DNA from: VBDM01 sp035280025
Lineage (GTDB): Bacteria; Pseudomonadota; Gammaproteobacteria; Burkholderiales; SG8-39
Length of the DNA: 24,456 nucleotides
Assembly: GCA_035280025.1 (NCBI GenBank)
Contig: DATEGT010000104.1
Location: forward strand, 1-24,456
Direction of reading: 5' to 3'
The translations under genes were made by a program, and so were the position numbers. Below, one piece after another: positions 14,275-22,810 of the stretch. The stretch's first letter is position 1. Each line of letters begins with the position of its first letter. The notes beneath the pieces were generated by a model. That model was not told the origin of the DNA. It worked only from the letters and a program-made list of their open reading frames with translations, and did not search any database.

Positions 14275-14303
14275 AACGCCGCGCTCCGCGCGGCGTTTTT
14301 TTT
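14275..14303 (+). terminator. Intrinsic terminator of the small-protein gene
   Basis: A perfect 9-base stem (AACGCCGCG, 14275-14283, with CGCGGCGTT, 14289-14297) closes a five-base loop and runs into eight T residues (14296-14303). It lies 21 bases after the stop at 14253 and ends two bases before the convergent GGDEF-EAL gene's stop codon. It is the clearest intrinsic terminator in the window. Confidence 0.9.
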
Positions 14304-14304
14304 C

Positions 14305-16212
14305 CTAGTGGTGCGCGGCGTCCGTCGCGGTCTCGCGGATGAAGCGGATGAGCTCCTCCTCCACCAGGGGCGGCCGGCACAGATAGCCCTGGAACTCGTC
14401 GCAGCCCTCGTCCCGCAGCACGTCGAACTGCTCCTTCAGCTCCACGCCCTCGGCGATCACGTTCATCTGCAGGCTGTGCGCCATGGCGATGACCGCCCGC
14501 GTGATGGCGATGTCGTCGGCGGAGTGCGGCAGGTCGCGCACGAAGCTGCGGTCGACCTTGAGGCTGTTGATGGGAAAGCGCTTCAGGTAGCCGAGCGACG
14601 AGTAGCCGGTGCCGAAGTCGTCGATGGTGAGGCGCACGCCCATGGCGCGCAGGTTCTGCATCAGCTTCACCGCCTGGTCGGGGTCCTGCATCACCATGCT
14701 CTCGGTGATCTCGAGCTCGAGGATGCCCGGCTCGGCGCCGGTCGAGCGCAGGATCTCGGCGAGCTGGGGAACGAGCTGATCCTGCTCGAACTGGCACGCC
14801 GAGAGGTTCACCGCCACCGGCATGCGCGGCAAGCCGGAGTCCTGCCAGGCCTTGGCGCGCGTGCACACCTCGCGCAGCGTCCACAGGCCGATCGGGATGA
14901 TCAGCCCGGTCTGCTCCGCGAGCTGGATGAATTTCTCCGGCAGCAGCAGGCCCAGCTCGGGATGCTGCCAGCGCAGCAGCGCCTCCACCCCGGTGATCTC
15001 GCCGGTCGCCATGTCGAGCTTGGGCTGGTAGTGCACGCGGAATTCCCGGCGCTCCAGCCCGTGGCGCAGCCCGGCTTCGAGCGCGAGCTTTTCCGGCGTG
15101 TGCGACTGCAGGTCGGCCGAGTAGAAGCAGAAGCGGTTGCGGCCCTCGTCCTTGGCGCGATACATCGCGATGTCCGCCCCCGCGAGCAGGGTCTTCGCGT
15201 CGCGGCCGTCGGAGGGATAGGAGCAGATCCCGATGGAGAGGGAGATGTTGAGCTCCTGCCCGTCGATCGTGCCCAGATCGGAGACCGCCCCGAGCAGCTT
15301 GCGCGCGACCTCGGTGAGCGCCGCCGGCTCGCCCAGCTCCTCCACCAGCAGCACGAACTCGTCGCCGCCGAGGCGCGCGATGATGTCGCCCTCGCGCACG
15401 CAGCTCGAGAGCCTCTTGGCCGCTTCCTGCAGCACGCGGTCGCCGAACTGGTGCCCGAGCGTGTCGTTGATGTTCTTGAAGCGGTCGAGGTCCATGAAGA
15501 ACAGCGCCACCGGCCGGCCGTGACGCTCGGCCCGGGCGAGCGCGCGCTGCAGCTCCTCGTTGAACAGCACGCGGTTGGGAAGGCCGGTGAGGTGGTCGTG
15601 GGTCGCCATCTGGCGCACGGCGCCCAGCGCCGAGCGCAGCTCCTCGTTGCTCCTGCGCAGCCGCTCGCGCAGACGGCTGATCCTGCCGCCGATCATCGCG
15701 AACAGCGGCAGCAGGCCCGCGAGCCCGGCCCACTGGAACCATTCGTGGTAGACGCTGACGGTGTCCGGCTTGAGGTACATGAGCAGGTTGATCACCATCG
15801 CGTAGCCCACCAGGATCCACAGCGCCGTGCGGACGAACTCGCGCGTGGTGAAGCGGAACACCCCGAAGGTCAGCACCACCAGGGCGAGGTTCAGCACCAT
15901 GGCGCGTCCCTGGTCGAAGCTGTAGACGGCGAACATGAGGACCGAGATCGCGGCGAACACCTGCGGCCGGGTGAGGCTCGGGTCCTCGAACCTGAGGTTC
16001 AGGCCGGTGCGGATCGTGAGATAGAACCCGAGGTTGACGAAGACCATGAGCGCGCCCACGAGCAGCGCCGGCTGGCGCGCGATCATGCCGAACGAGTAGG
16101 CGAGCGCGAGCAGCGGCAGGCAGACGGCGTACGTGGCGGAGGCGAGCAGAAAGCGGCGCAGCCGCACCGATTGCCTGGAATCGCCTCTCGAGGTCAGGAG
16201 GAACTTGATCAC
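14305..16212 (-). CDS. Membrane-bound GGDEF-EAL c-di-GMP enzyme
   Basis: The 635-residue protein has six predicted membrane helices in its first 190 residues, a short coiled linker (RISRLRERLRRSNEELRSAL), then a GGDEF domain and an EAL domain. GGDEF is intact at residues 282-286, with an RxxD inhibitory site (R273-E-G-D276) five residues before it. The EAL domain has Glu410 in E-A-L-L-R-W, ELTES-type ELEITES, DDFGTGYSSL and VIAEGVE, all that a phosphodiesterase needs. So both making and breaking c-di-GMP are possible, governed by the membrane part. I do not recognise the membrane domain as a named MASE type. GTG 16212 was chosen because no ATG precedes the first helix; the ribosome site is weak. 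Confidence 0.9.
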   Translation of the reverse strand: MIKFLLTSRGDSRQSVRLRRFLLASATYAVCLPLLALAYSFGMIARQPALLVGALMVFVNLGFYLTIRTGLNLRFEDPSLTRPQVFAAISVLMFAVYSFDQGRAMVLNLALVVLTFGVFRFTTREFVRTALWILVGYAMVINLLMYLKPDTVSVYHEWFQWAGLAGLLPLFAMIGGRISRLRERLRRSNEELRSALGAVRQMATHDHLTGLPNRVLFNEELQRALARAERHGRPVALFFMDLDRFKNINDTLGHQFGDRVLQEAAKRLSSCVREGDIIARLGGDEFVLLVEELGEPAALTEVARKLLGAVSDLGTIDGQELNISLSIGICSYPSDGRDAKTLLAGADIAMYRAKDEGRNRFCFYSADLQSHTPEKLALEAGLRHGLERREFRVHYQPKLDMATGEITGVEALLRWQHPELGLLLPEKFIQLAEQTGLIIPIGLWTLREVCTRAKAWQDSGLPRMPVAVNLSACQFEQDQLVPQLAEILRSTGAEPGILELEITESMVMQDPDQAVKLMQNLRAMGVRLTIDDFGTGYSSLGYLKRFPINSLKVDRSFVRDLPHSADDIAITRAVIAMAHSLQMNVIAEGVELKEQFDVLRDEGCDEFQGYLCRPPLVEEELIRFIRETATDAAHH

Positions 16213-16401
16213 GGTCGATTTTGCGGGGTCGCTTCCTGCATTCGGGTCTCTGTTCGAAGCAAGGCTTGTTCCAATCCGGTGGACAACGCCCGACTTTGAC
16301 TTTTTTTTCCCTCTTTGTCGAGCGCGGGCGATTCTAGCGCACCGCCGCGCCGAAGAAACGATCGGTTTGACGGGCGCTCCTCGATGCGGCACATTCCGCC
16401 C

Positions 16402-17532
16402 ATGCGACTGGGATACTTCACGATGCCGCTGCATCCCCCGCAGCGCGACCCGGCGCAGACCCTGCAGGAAGACCGCGAAGCCGTCATCCTCGCCGACCGG
16501 CTGGGCTTCCACGACGCCTTCGTCGGGGAGCATCTCACCGACCGCTGCGAGAACGTGACCGGCAGCATGATCTTCCTCGCCACCCTCATCGGCGAGACCC
16601 GCTCGATCCGGCTCGCGACCGGCACCTCGAATCTCTCGCAGTCGCATCCTGTGGTGATCGCCGCCCAGGCGGCGATGTTCGACCATCTCGCGAAGGGGCG
16701 CTTCATCTTCGGGATCAGCCCGGGGGCCCTCTCGTCGGACGCCGAGGCGCTGGGGATCCTCGCCGAGGACCGCAACCGGATGTTCGCCGAGGCGATCGAC
16801 GTGATCCTGGCGATCTGGGAACGCGACCCTCCGTACGGGATCGACCTGTCGGGAAATCGCTACAAGGTGACGACGGAGACGACATATGCGCCCGAGATCG
16901 GACGGGGCGTCATGTACAAGCCCTACCAGAAGCCGCGGCCGGAGATCGTCGGCACGGTCGTGGCGCCGCATTCCCGGGGCGTCGTCGCCATGGGCGAGCG
17001 CGACTTCCATCCCCTGTCGGCGAACTTCCTGCTGCCGCACTGGCTGCCGACCCACTGGGCGAACTACAGCGAGGGCAAGCGCCGCGCCGGGAAGACGCCC
17101 GATCCGGCCGACTGGCGCGTCGCGCGCACCATATTCGTCGCCGACGACGACGCGGTCGCCGAGCGCTACGGGCGGGAAGACGCGGCGAGCCCCTACCGCT
17201 TCTACTGGAGACAGCTGCGCGAGAAGATGATGCGCGCGAAGCGCCACGTCGTCTTCAAGAAGCACGAGCAGGAGGACGACGCCGCGGTGACCCTGGAGCG
17301 GCTGCTCGCGGGGCTGGTCATCTGCGGCACGGTGAACCGGGTCGTCGACCAGCTGCTCGCGTTGCGGGAGCAGGCCGGGGCTTTCGGCGAGATCGTCTAC
17401 GCCGGCATGGACTGGGTCGACCCCGGGCTCGCCCGCCGCTCGATGGAGCTGATGGCGACCGAGGTGATGCCCCGCCTCGAGAAGGCCCTCGGAGGGCAGG
17501 CCCCCCGCCCGCGGGAGACGGCCCGGGTCTAG
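16402..17532 (+). CDS. LLM-class flavin-dependent oxidoreductase (luciferase-like)
   Basis: The 376-residue protein is a bacterial-luciferase-like monooxygenase. It has MRLGYFTMPLHPP at the start, GFHDAFVGEH, the IRLATGTSNLSQSHPVVIAAQAAMFDHLAKGRFIFGISPG flavin-binding stretch (split here by segment), and a C-terminal domain with FGEIVYAGMDWVDP. Such enzymes use reduced FMN or F420 and oxygen to oxidise aldehydes, terpenes or similar compounds; this one resembles limonene- and alkanal-monooxygenase-type annotations. An in-frame ATG at 16384 adds six residues (MRHIPP); 16402 was preferred because family similarity starts there, but neither has a clear ribosome site. It diverges from the GGDEF-EAL gene. 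No flavin reductase gene is adjacent. Confidence 0.9.
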   Translation: MRLGYFTMPLHPPQRDPAQTLQEDREAVILADRLGFHDAFVGEHLTDRCENVTGSMIFLATLIGETRSIRLATGTSNLSQSHPVVIAAQAAMFDHLAKGRFIFGISPGALSSDAEALGILAEDRNRMFAEAIDVILAIWERDPPYGIDLSGNRYKVTTETTYAPEIGRGVMYKPYQKPRPEIVGTVVAPHSRGVVAMGERDFHPLSANFLLPHWLPTHWANYSEGKRRAGKTPDPADWRVARTIFVADDDAVAERYGREDAASPYRFYWRQLREKMMRAKRHVVFKKHEQEDDAAVTLERLLAGLVICGTVNRVVDQLLALREQAGAFGEIVYAGMDWVDPGLARRSMELMATEVMPRLEKALGGQAPRPRETARV

Positions 17533-17597
17533 GGGCCGGCAGGAACGTTTCTTGCGTCTGTCCGGGGTCCACTGCGCCCGGAAGGCCCGAACACGCA

Positions 17598-18380
17598 ATG
17601 CCCGTGGCAATGGAAGACGAAAGCACCATACAGAAGAACATCGCCGACAAGCTGATTGCGGCGCTGAAGACGGGCGGCTTCGTGCTCTACGCGCAGAAGA
17701 TCCTCCCCCTGGGCGCCGCCGCCGAGCAGCGGCCGTTCCAGGAGGTCCTCGTCCGCTTCAAGGAGGAGGAGGAGAAGCTGCTGCCGCCCGGGACGTTCTT
17801 TCCGATGCTCCAGGAGTACCGCCTGCTGCCTTACGTGGACCGCTGGGTGGTGAGCCGGCTCGCGGCCTGGGTGCAGGATTTCAAGGCCCAGCGCCCCGGG
17901 CTGCCCCCGCCCGCGTTCGGCATCAACCTCGCCGAGGACACGCTGCGCGAGGCGAAATTCACCGAGTTCGTGGCGAAGCACATCCAGAGCTCCAAGATCC
18001 CCGAGGGCACTTTCACGTTCGAGGTCGGCTGGGACACGGCGCTGGTGCACGGCGAAGACATCAAGCTCATCGTGAGCCAGCTGCGGCCGATCGGCTGCCG
18101 CTTCACCTTCGCCGGCTTCGACGGCAGCGAGGCCGCGTTCGGCTTCCTGAAGGGCCTGAAGCCGGACTTCGTGAAGCTCACCTACGGCATCGTGAAGGAC
18201 ATCGGCCGGGCCCTCGCGGCCTCGGAGCGCGCCGAGTCGATCTGCCTGCGCTGCCACGCCATGGGCATCAAGACCATCGCGGAGTTCGTAGAGAGCGCCG
18301 AGGTGCTCGATCATCTCAAGCTCGTCGAAGTGGATTTCGCGCAGGGTCTCGTGATCGGCGGACCGCAAAAGCTGGCGTGA
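17598..18380 (+). CDS. Degenerate EAL-domain protein, probably not an enzyme
   Basis: This 260-residue stand-alone protein follows the EAL fold from end to end but has lost key residues. The signature is E49-V-L-V-R-F instead of EALLRW, N110 is kept, and E142 is kept although ELTES has become FEVGW. The catalytic DDFGTG stretch is F-A172-G173-F-D-G, so both metal-binding Asp residues are missing. A Lys in VKL and the Glu of IAEF remain. It likely binds a nucleotide or a protein partner rather than hydrolysing c-di-GMP. It may share signalling with the GGDEF-EAL enzyme encoded 1.4 kb away. It has no membrane segment. ATG 17598 is used; ATG 17610 is an alternative. Confidence 0.85.
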   Translation: MPVAMEDESTIQKNIADKLIAALKTGGFVLYAQKILPLGAAAEQRPFQEVLVRFKEEEEKLLPPGTFFPMLQEYRLLPYVDRWVVSRLAAWVQDFKAQRPGLPPPAFGINLAEDTLREAKFTEFVAKHIQSSKIPEGTFTFEVGWDTALVHGEDIKLIVSQLRPIGCRFTFAGFDGSEAAFGFLKGLKPDFVKLTYGIVKDIGRALAASERAESICLRCHAMGIKTIAEFVESAEVLDHLKLVEVDFAQGLVIGGPQKLA

Positions 18381-18435
18381 CGCTGCCGCCAGCGCGGCAT
18401 GCGCTATCATGCCGCTTCACTTGGCGGAACCGAAA

Positions 18436-19647
18436 ATGAAGAACTGGCGCACTCCCGGCATGGTGCTGCTCTGCGGCGGCATGATTCTCACCCTGGCGAT
18501 GGGCACGCGGCAGGGTTTCGGGCTGTTCCTGCAGCCCATGACGCAGGACCACGGCTGGACCCGCGAGACCTTCGCCTTCGCGATGGCGCTGCAGAACCTG
18601 ATCTGGGGCGCCGCGCAGCCTTTCTTCGGCATGATCGCGGACCGCAAGGGCGCCGGGCGCGTGCTCGTGACCGGAGCCGCGCTCTACGCCGCCGGGCTCG
18701 TCCTCATGGCGCACGCGGGCACCGGCCTGCAGTTCGCGCTGGCGACCGGCCTGTTCATCGGCCTCGCCCAGGGTTGCACCACCTTCAGCATCGTCTTCGG
18801 CGTGGTGAGCCGGATCTTCCCGCCGGAGCGCCGCTCGATCGCTCTGGGACTGTGCAGCGCGGCGGGCTCGTTCGGCCAGTTCGCGATGCTGCCCTACACC
18901 GGGTCGCTGATCTCGCATTTCGGCTGGTTCAACGCGCTGCTGATGCTCTCGGTGAGCGCGGCGCTGATCGCGCCGCTCGCCTCGGCGCTCGTGGAGAAGC
19001 GCGGCTCCGGCCCGGCCGGCGCGCCCTCGCAGAGCTTAGGCGAGGCGGTGCGCGAGGCCTTCGGGCACAAGAGCTTCCTGCTCCTCACCGCGGGCTATTT
19101 CGTGTGCGGCTTCCAGCTCGCCTTCATCACCGTGCACTTTCCGGCCTACCTGGTGGACCGGGGCCTGTCGGCGAACATCGGCATGATGGCGCTCGCCCTG
19201 GTGGGCCTGTTCAACATCTTCGGCTCGTTCGCCTCGGGAGCGCTGGGAGCGAAGTACACCAAGAAGTATCTCCTGTCCTCGATCTACTTCACGCGCTCGA
19301 TCGTGATCGCGCTGTTCGTCTTCTCGCCGGTGAGCGAGGGCTCGGTGTACCTGTTCTCGGCCGCGATCGGCCTGCTGTGGCTCTCGACCGTCCCGCTCAC
19401 CAACGGGGTGATCGGCGGCATCTTCGGCGTCGCCTACATGTCGACGCTGTCGGGGTTCGTTTTCATGAGCCACCAGCTCGGCAGCTTCGCGGGCGTGTGG
19501 TTGGGCGGCTACCTGTTCGACCACACCGGCTCGTACCGCGTCGTGTGGCTGATCTCGATCGCGCTCGGGCTTTTCGCCGCGCTCGTCAACCTGCCGATCC
19601 AGGAGCGCCCGATCGCGCGCGCTCCGGCGCCTCGCCCCGCGGGGTAG
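18436..19647 (+). CDS. MFS transporter (oxalate/formate antiporter-like)
   Basis: This protein of about 403 residues has twelve predicted membrane helices. The loop G-M-I-A-D-R-K-G-A-G-R between helices 2 and 3 is the MFS signature. The opening (TLAMGTRQGFGLFLQPMTQDHGWTRETFAFAMALQNLIWG) resembles monocarboxylate and oxalate/formate-type carriers. It probably exchanges or imports an organic acid across the inner membrane. An in-frame ATG at 18409 would add nine residues, but it overlaps a -10-like TATCAT (18405-18410); ATG 18436 was preferred. The kinase gene starts 16 bases after its stop, so the two may be co-transcribed and the kinase could sense the transported compound. Confidence 0.88.
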   Translation: MKNWRTPGMVLLCGGMILTLAMGTRQGFGLFLQPMTQDHGWTRETFAFAMALQNLIWGAAQPFFGMIADRKGAGRVLVTGAALYAAGLVLMAHAGTGLQFALATGLFIGLAQGCTTFSIVFGVVSRIFPPERRSIALGLCSAAGSFGQFAMLPYTGSLISHFGWFNALLMLSVSAALIAPLASALVEKRGSGPAGAPSQSLGEAVREAFGHKSFLLLTAGYFVCGFQLAFITVHFPAYLVDRGLSANIGMMALALVGLFNIFGSFASGALGAKYTKKYLLSSIYFTRSIVIALFVFSPVSEGSVYLFSAAIGLLWLSTVPLTNGVIGGIFGVAYMSTLSGFVFMSHQLGSFAGVWLGGYLFDHTGSYRVVWLISIALGLFAALVNLPIQERPIARAPAPRPAG

Positions 19648-19663
19648 CGCCACCGGAGCACGC

Positions 19664-21931
19664 ATGCTCCGCGACGCCGACTTCGACCGGCTGACGCTCA
19701 GCTTCCCGAGGGAACTGGAGGAAGAGTTCCGGGCCGACTACGCCCGGAAGTCCGTCGTGCACGTCCGCGTCGGGATCGGCTTCGCCGTCGCCCTGTGGTC
19801 CCTGTTCGGGCTGCTCGACCCCTGGATCGTCCCCGAGGTGGAGTCGGCCGCCTGGCTGATCCGCTTCGGCTTCGTCGTCCCTACGCTGCTCGCGATCTTC
19901 CTGTTCACCTTCTCGAGGCACTACTACCGCCTCGCGCAGCCGGCCGCGGCGACGGCCGCCATGATCTCCGCGATCGGCCTCATCGCGATGGTCAACGTGG
20001 TGATCCGGCCGGCCGGCGCGCATCCCTACACCGCGGGCCTGCTGCTGTCGGTCCCGTGCATCTGCGTGGTCTGGCGGCTGCGCTTCGCCAACGGCGTGTG
20101 GGCGACGCTCGCCACCCTGCTCGCCGACAACCTCACTGCGGTGGCGTTCACCGCGATTCCCGTCGCGGTGATCCTCAACAACAACTTCTTCCTCGTCTCC
20201 TCGGGCATTCTCGGGCTGCTCGCCGGGTACAACATGGAGGTGTACATCCGGCGCGACTTTCTCCAGAGGAGGGCCGCGGAGAAGTCGATCGAGCAGCTGA
20301 GCGCGCTGCGGGAGATCGGCCAGTCCCTGGGCTCCACTCTCGATCTCGAGGCGGTCCTGGCGACCGTCGTCACAAGGGCGGTCGAGCTCTCGGGCGCGAA
20401 CGGGGGGGCCATCTACGAGTACGACGAGGCGACGCAGGCGCTGCACCTGCGGACCAGCCACGGCCTCGAAGCGGAGCTGGTCGGAGTCCTCCGCTCGGCG
20501 CCGATCCCGCGCAACCAGGGCGCAGTCGGCCGCGCGGTGGCCGCGCTCGCCCCGATACAGATCGCCGACATCCGGGAGCAGCCCGAGCTCATGATCGAGC
20601 GGGCGCGTCCGGTCCTCGCGCGCCTCGGCTATCGATCCGTCCTCGCGGTTCCGCTCCGGCGCGAGCACCGGATCTTCGGCGGGCTGGTGGTCGCGCGGAG
20701 CGCGGCGGGCAGCTTCCCGGCGGAGATCGTGAATCTGCTCCAGACCTTCGCGGTCCAGTCGGGACTGGCGATCCACAACGCGCGGCTGTTCCGCGAAACG
20801 GAGGAGAAAAGCCGGCAGCTCGAGCTCGCCAATCTGGCCCGGTCCCGCTTCCTCGCGGCGGCCAGCCACGACCTGCGCCAACCGCTGCACACGCTGTCCC
20901 TGTACAGCGCCGCGCTCAAGCTGCACGCCGCCGACGGCGCGACCGGAGAGATCGCGCTCCACATCAACAAGGCGCTGGCGTCGCTGTCGGCGCTGGTCGA
21001 CTCGCTGCTCGACATCTCCAAGCTGGACGCGGGCGCCGTGCAGCCCGAGCCGCAGAGCGTGAGCCTCAAGACCCTGATCGAGCGCATCGAGGCCGACTAC
21101 CGCCCGCTCGCGAACGGCAAGGGGCTGGAGTTCCACGTCGTCGCGCCCGAGCTGCTCGTCGAGACCGACCCGGTCCTGCTCGAGCGCCTGGTGCGGAACC
21201 TGGTAGACAACGCCTTCAAGTACACCGCGGCGGGCAGCGTCACGCTCGCGGCGGCGCTCGCCGAGGGCAAGGCGCAGCTCAGCGTCCGCGACACCGGTCC
21301 CGGGATCCCCGAGGCCGAGCGCGAGCGCATCTTCGAGGAGTTCTATCAGATCGGCAACCCGGAGCGCGACCGCGTGCAGGGCCTGGGACTGGGCCTCGCG
21401 ATCGTCCAGCGCCTCGCGCAGCTGCTGGGCGTCGATCTCACGCTTGCGTCCGAGCCCGGGCGCGGCTCGACCTTCGCGGTGACGGTGCCTCCGGCGGTGG
21501 AGCGGCGCGCTTCGCCGCGCCTGCCCTCCTCGGGCGGCGAAGCCGTCCCGCGCGTGCTCGACGGGGCGAGGGTGCTGGTGATCGACGACGAGTCCGACGT
21601 GCGCGCCGGCATGCGCGCGCTGCTCGAGCAGCTCGGATGCCGCGTCTCGGTCTGCAGCGGGTACGCCGACGCCGAGCGCATGCTCGACCACGAAGGGCTG
21701 GAGGACGTGCACCTGATCGTCAGCGATTTCCGCCTGCGCCGGCACGAGAGCGGCATCGACACGGTGCGCCGCCTGCGCGAGCGCCTGGGCAACGTGCCGG
21801 CGCTGCTGGTGAGCGGCGACACCGCCCCGGAGCGCCTGCGCGAGGCGCAGTCGAGCGGCCTGCCGCTCCTGCACAAGCCCGTGGCCGCCGAGAAGCTGAT
21901 GGAGGCGATGCTCGCCGCCCTGGGCCGCTGA
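19664..21931 (+). CDS. Hybrid sensor histidine kinase with GAF and receiver domains
   Basis: This 755-residue protein has about six membrane helices (residues 25-190), a linker helix, a GAF domain (about 220-370), a HisKA domain with phospho-acceptor His402 in A-S-H-D-L-R-Q-P-L-H, and an HATPase domain (NLVDNAFKYT, DTGPGIP, GLGLGLAIV). It ends in a receiver domain with Asp688 in VSDFRLR and the Lys of LLHKPV. The HDLRQPLH form is typical of the FixL-like/NahK-type group of hybrid kinases. It would sense a membrane or cytosolic signal and pass phosphate to its own receiver and probably to a separate regulator. The ATG has GGAG (19655-19658) five bases upstream. The only regulator gene nearby is at 23165-23797. 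Confidence 0.94.
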   Translation: MLRDADFDRLTLSFPRELEEEFRADYARKSVVHVRVGIGFAVALWSLFGLLDPWIVPEVESAAWLIRFGFVVPTLLAIFLFTFSRHYYRLAQPAAATAAMISAIGLIAMVNVVIRPAGAHPYTAGLLLSVPCICVVWRLRFANGVWATLATLLADNLTAVAFTAIPVAVILNNNFFLVSSGILGLLAGYNMEVYIRRDFLQRRAAEKSIEQLSALREIGQSLGSTLDLEAVLATVVTRAVELSGANGGAIYEYDEATQALHLRTSHGLEAELVGVLRSAPIPRNQGAVGRAVAALAPIQIADIREQPELMIERARPVLARLGYRSVLAVPLRREHRIFGGLVVARSAAGSFPAEIVNLLQTFAVQSGLAIHNARLFRETEEKSRQLELANLARSRFLAAASHDLRQPLHTLSLYSAALKLHAADGATGEIALHINKALASLSALVDSLLDISKLDAGAVQPEPQSVSLKTLIERIEADYRPLANGKGLEFHVVAPELLVETDPVLLERLVRNLVDNAFKYTAAGSVTLAAALAEGKAQLSVRDTGPGIPEAERERIFEEFYQIGNPERDRVQGLGLGLAIVQRLAQLLGVDLTLASEPGRGSTFAVTVPPAVERRASPRLPSSGGEAVPRVLDGARVLVIDDESDVRAGMRALLEQLGCRVSVCSGYADAERMLDHEGLEDVHLIVSDFRLRRHESGIDTVRRLRERLGNVPALLVSGDTAPERLREAQSSGLPLLHKPVAAEKLMEAMLAALGR

Positions 21932-21952
21932 GGCCCGCCCCGCCTGGCCGGC

Positions 21953-21972
21953 CGGCTACGACTTCCGTCCAG
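21953..21972 (+). promoter_or_regulatory. First copy of a shared 20-base motif (candidate regulator site)
   Basis: The sequence fits CGGCTACGACTTYCGTCYAG and differs from the copy at 23841-23860 at two positions. It contains an imperfect inverted core ACGA-CTT-CCGT. It lies 22 bases after the kinase stop and 85 bases before the lipoprotein start, a normal place for an activator site. Confidence 0.45.
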
Positions 21973-22002
21973 GCCCGGATTCGCCTTCAGGCGGATTCCG
22001 CG

Positions 22003-22019
22003 CGGCGCGTCCCGCGCCG
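22003..22019. repeat. Perfect 7-base hairpin between the kinase and lipoprotein genes
   Basis: CGGCGCG, a three-base loop and CGCGCCG form a strong hairpin. A run of six T residues begins 15 bases later, too far for a standard intrinsic terminator. It may be a weak terminator of the kinase transcript or chance in GC-rich DNA. Confidence 0.3.
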
Positions 22020-22057
22020 AGAATGCCCCCGCGTTTTTTCACAAGCGGAGGTGACTC

Positions 22058-22810
22058 GTGTACCGGATTCTCGAAATCATGCTGTTGTGCTGCATCGGGG
22101 TTCTGTTGATCGTTCTCGCCGGCTGCGGCGGAGGCGGCGGAGGAGGAGATCCGGCGCCGGCCGCGCCCCTGTCCGGCGCGTGGTTCGGAGCCGCGGAGGA
22201 CGAGACCGGACAGCTGCATTCGGTCCGGCTGACCGTGGCGGGCTCGCGCGTCACCTCGTTCTCGGTCGACGGCGCCGACCTCGGCGGATCCGGGCCGCTG
22301 TCGCAAGACGACGCGCAGGTCTACAGCTCGGTGCTGACCTTCCCGGCGGGGCAGCTGCAGGTGGTCTTCTTCTCCGATCCGGGAGCGACGCACTTCGTCT
22401 ATCTGGACAACTTCTTCAGGTTCGGCGTGCTGCAGAAGGACGCCACGACCCTTCCGGCGTACGCGAGCATCGACATCAACGGGATCTGGAGCGGCATCAG
22501 CGCGTTTACCGATTTCGCCGGGTTCCAGGTCGATCCCTCCTCCGCGATCTGCATCGTCGGGACCTGCAGCGTCACCGAGGTCGGCGACCGCATGACGGAA
22601 GCCTTCACGCAGGGCTTCGACAGCGTGTTCGGCCGCTGGCTGGGAACGTCGGTGATCAAGCTGCCGACCGGGCCCGACGTCGACAAGATCAGCCGGGCGT
22701 TCGTCAGCCCCGACAAGAAGTTCGCGGGCGTGTGGAGATGCCTGGTCGGCGCGGCCGGCGACATCCTGTTCCCGGGCAAGTGCACCTACTCGGCCTGGAG
22801 GAAGACGTGA
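22058..22810 (+). CDS. Lipoprotein with beta-barrel-like repeats, function unknown
   Basis: The 250-residue protein has a lipoprotein signal with L-A-G-C23, followed directly by seven glycines and a short Pro/Ala linker. The mature part is beta-rich. Three G-x-W-like turns (LSGAWFG, INGIWSG, FAGVWRC) hint at repeated lipocalin-like strands. Four later Cys residues (two near position 170, two in the last 30 residues) could form two disulfides. I recognise no family. GTG 22058 was chosen because GGAGG (22047-22051) lies six bases upstream; ATG 22079 would shorten the signal peptide but has no site. Its stop overlaps the GTG of the SemiSWEET-like gene, so the two are translated together. Confidence 0.78.
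   Translation: MYRILEIMLLCCIGVLLIVLAGCGGGGGGGDPAPAAPLSGAWFGAAEDETGQLHSVRLTVAGSRVTSFSVDGADLGGSGPLSQDDAQVYSSVLTFPAGQLQVVFFSDPGATHFVYLDNFFRFGVLQKDATTLPAYASIDINGIWSGISAFTDFAGFQVDPSSAICIVGTCSVTEVGDRMTEAFTQGFDSVFGRWLGTSVIKLPTGPDVDKISRAFVSPDKKFAGVWRCLVGAAGDILFPGKCTYSAWRKT

Noticed and set aside
16302..16309. A run of eight T residues as a possible terminator
   Set aside because: No stem precedes it on the plus strand and it lies between divergent genes, where no terminator is needed.
19586..21874. A 762-codon open frame on the minus strand opposite the hybrid kinase gene
   Set aside because: It has no recognisable domains and a composition typical of a shadow frame; the kinase on the plus strand has every expected motif.
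22003..22036. Hairpin plus T-run as an intrinsic terminator of the kinase gene
   Set aside because: Fifteen bases separate the stem from the T-run, too far for the normal mechanism; reported only as a hairpin.
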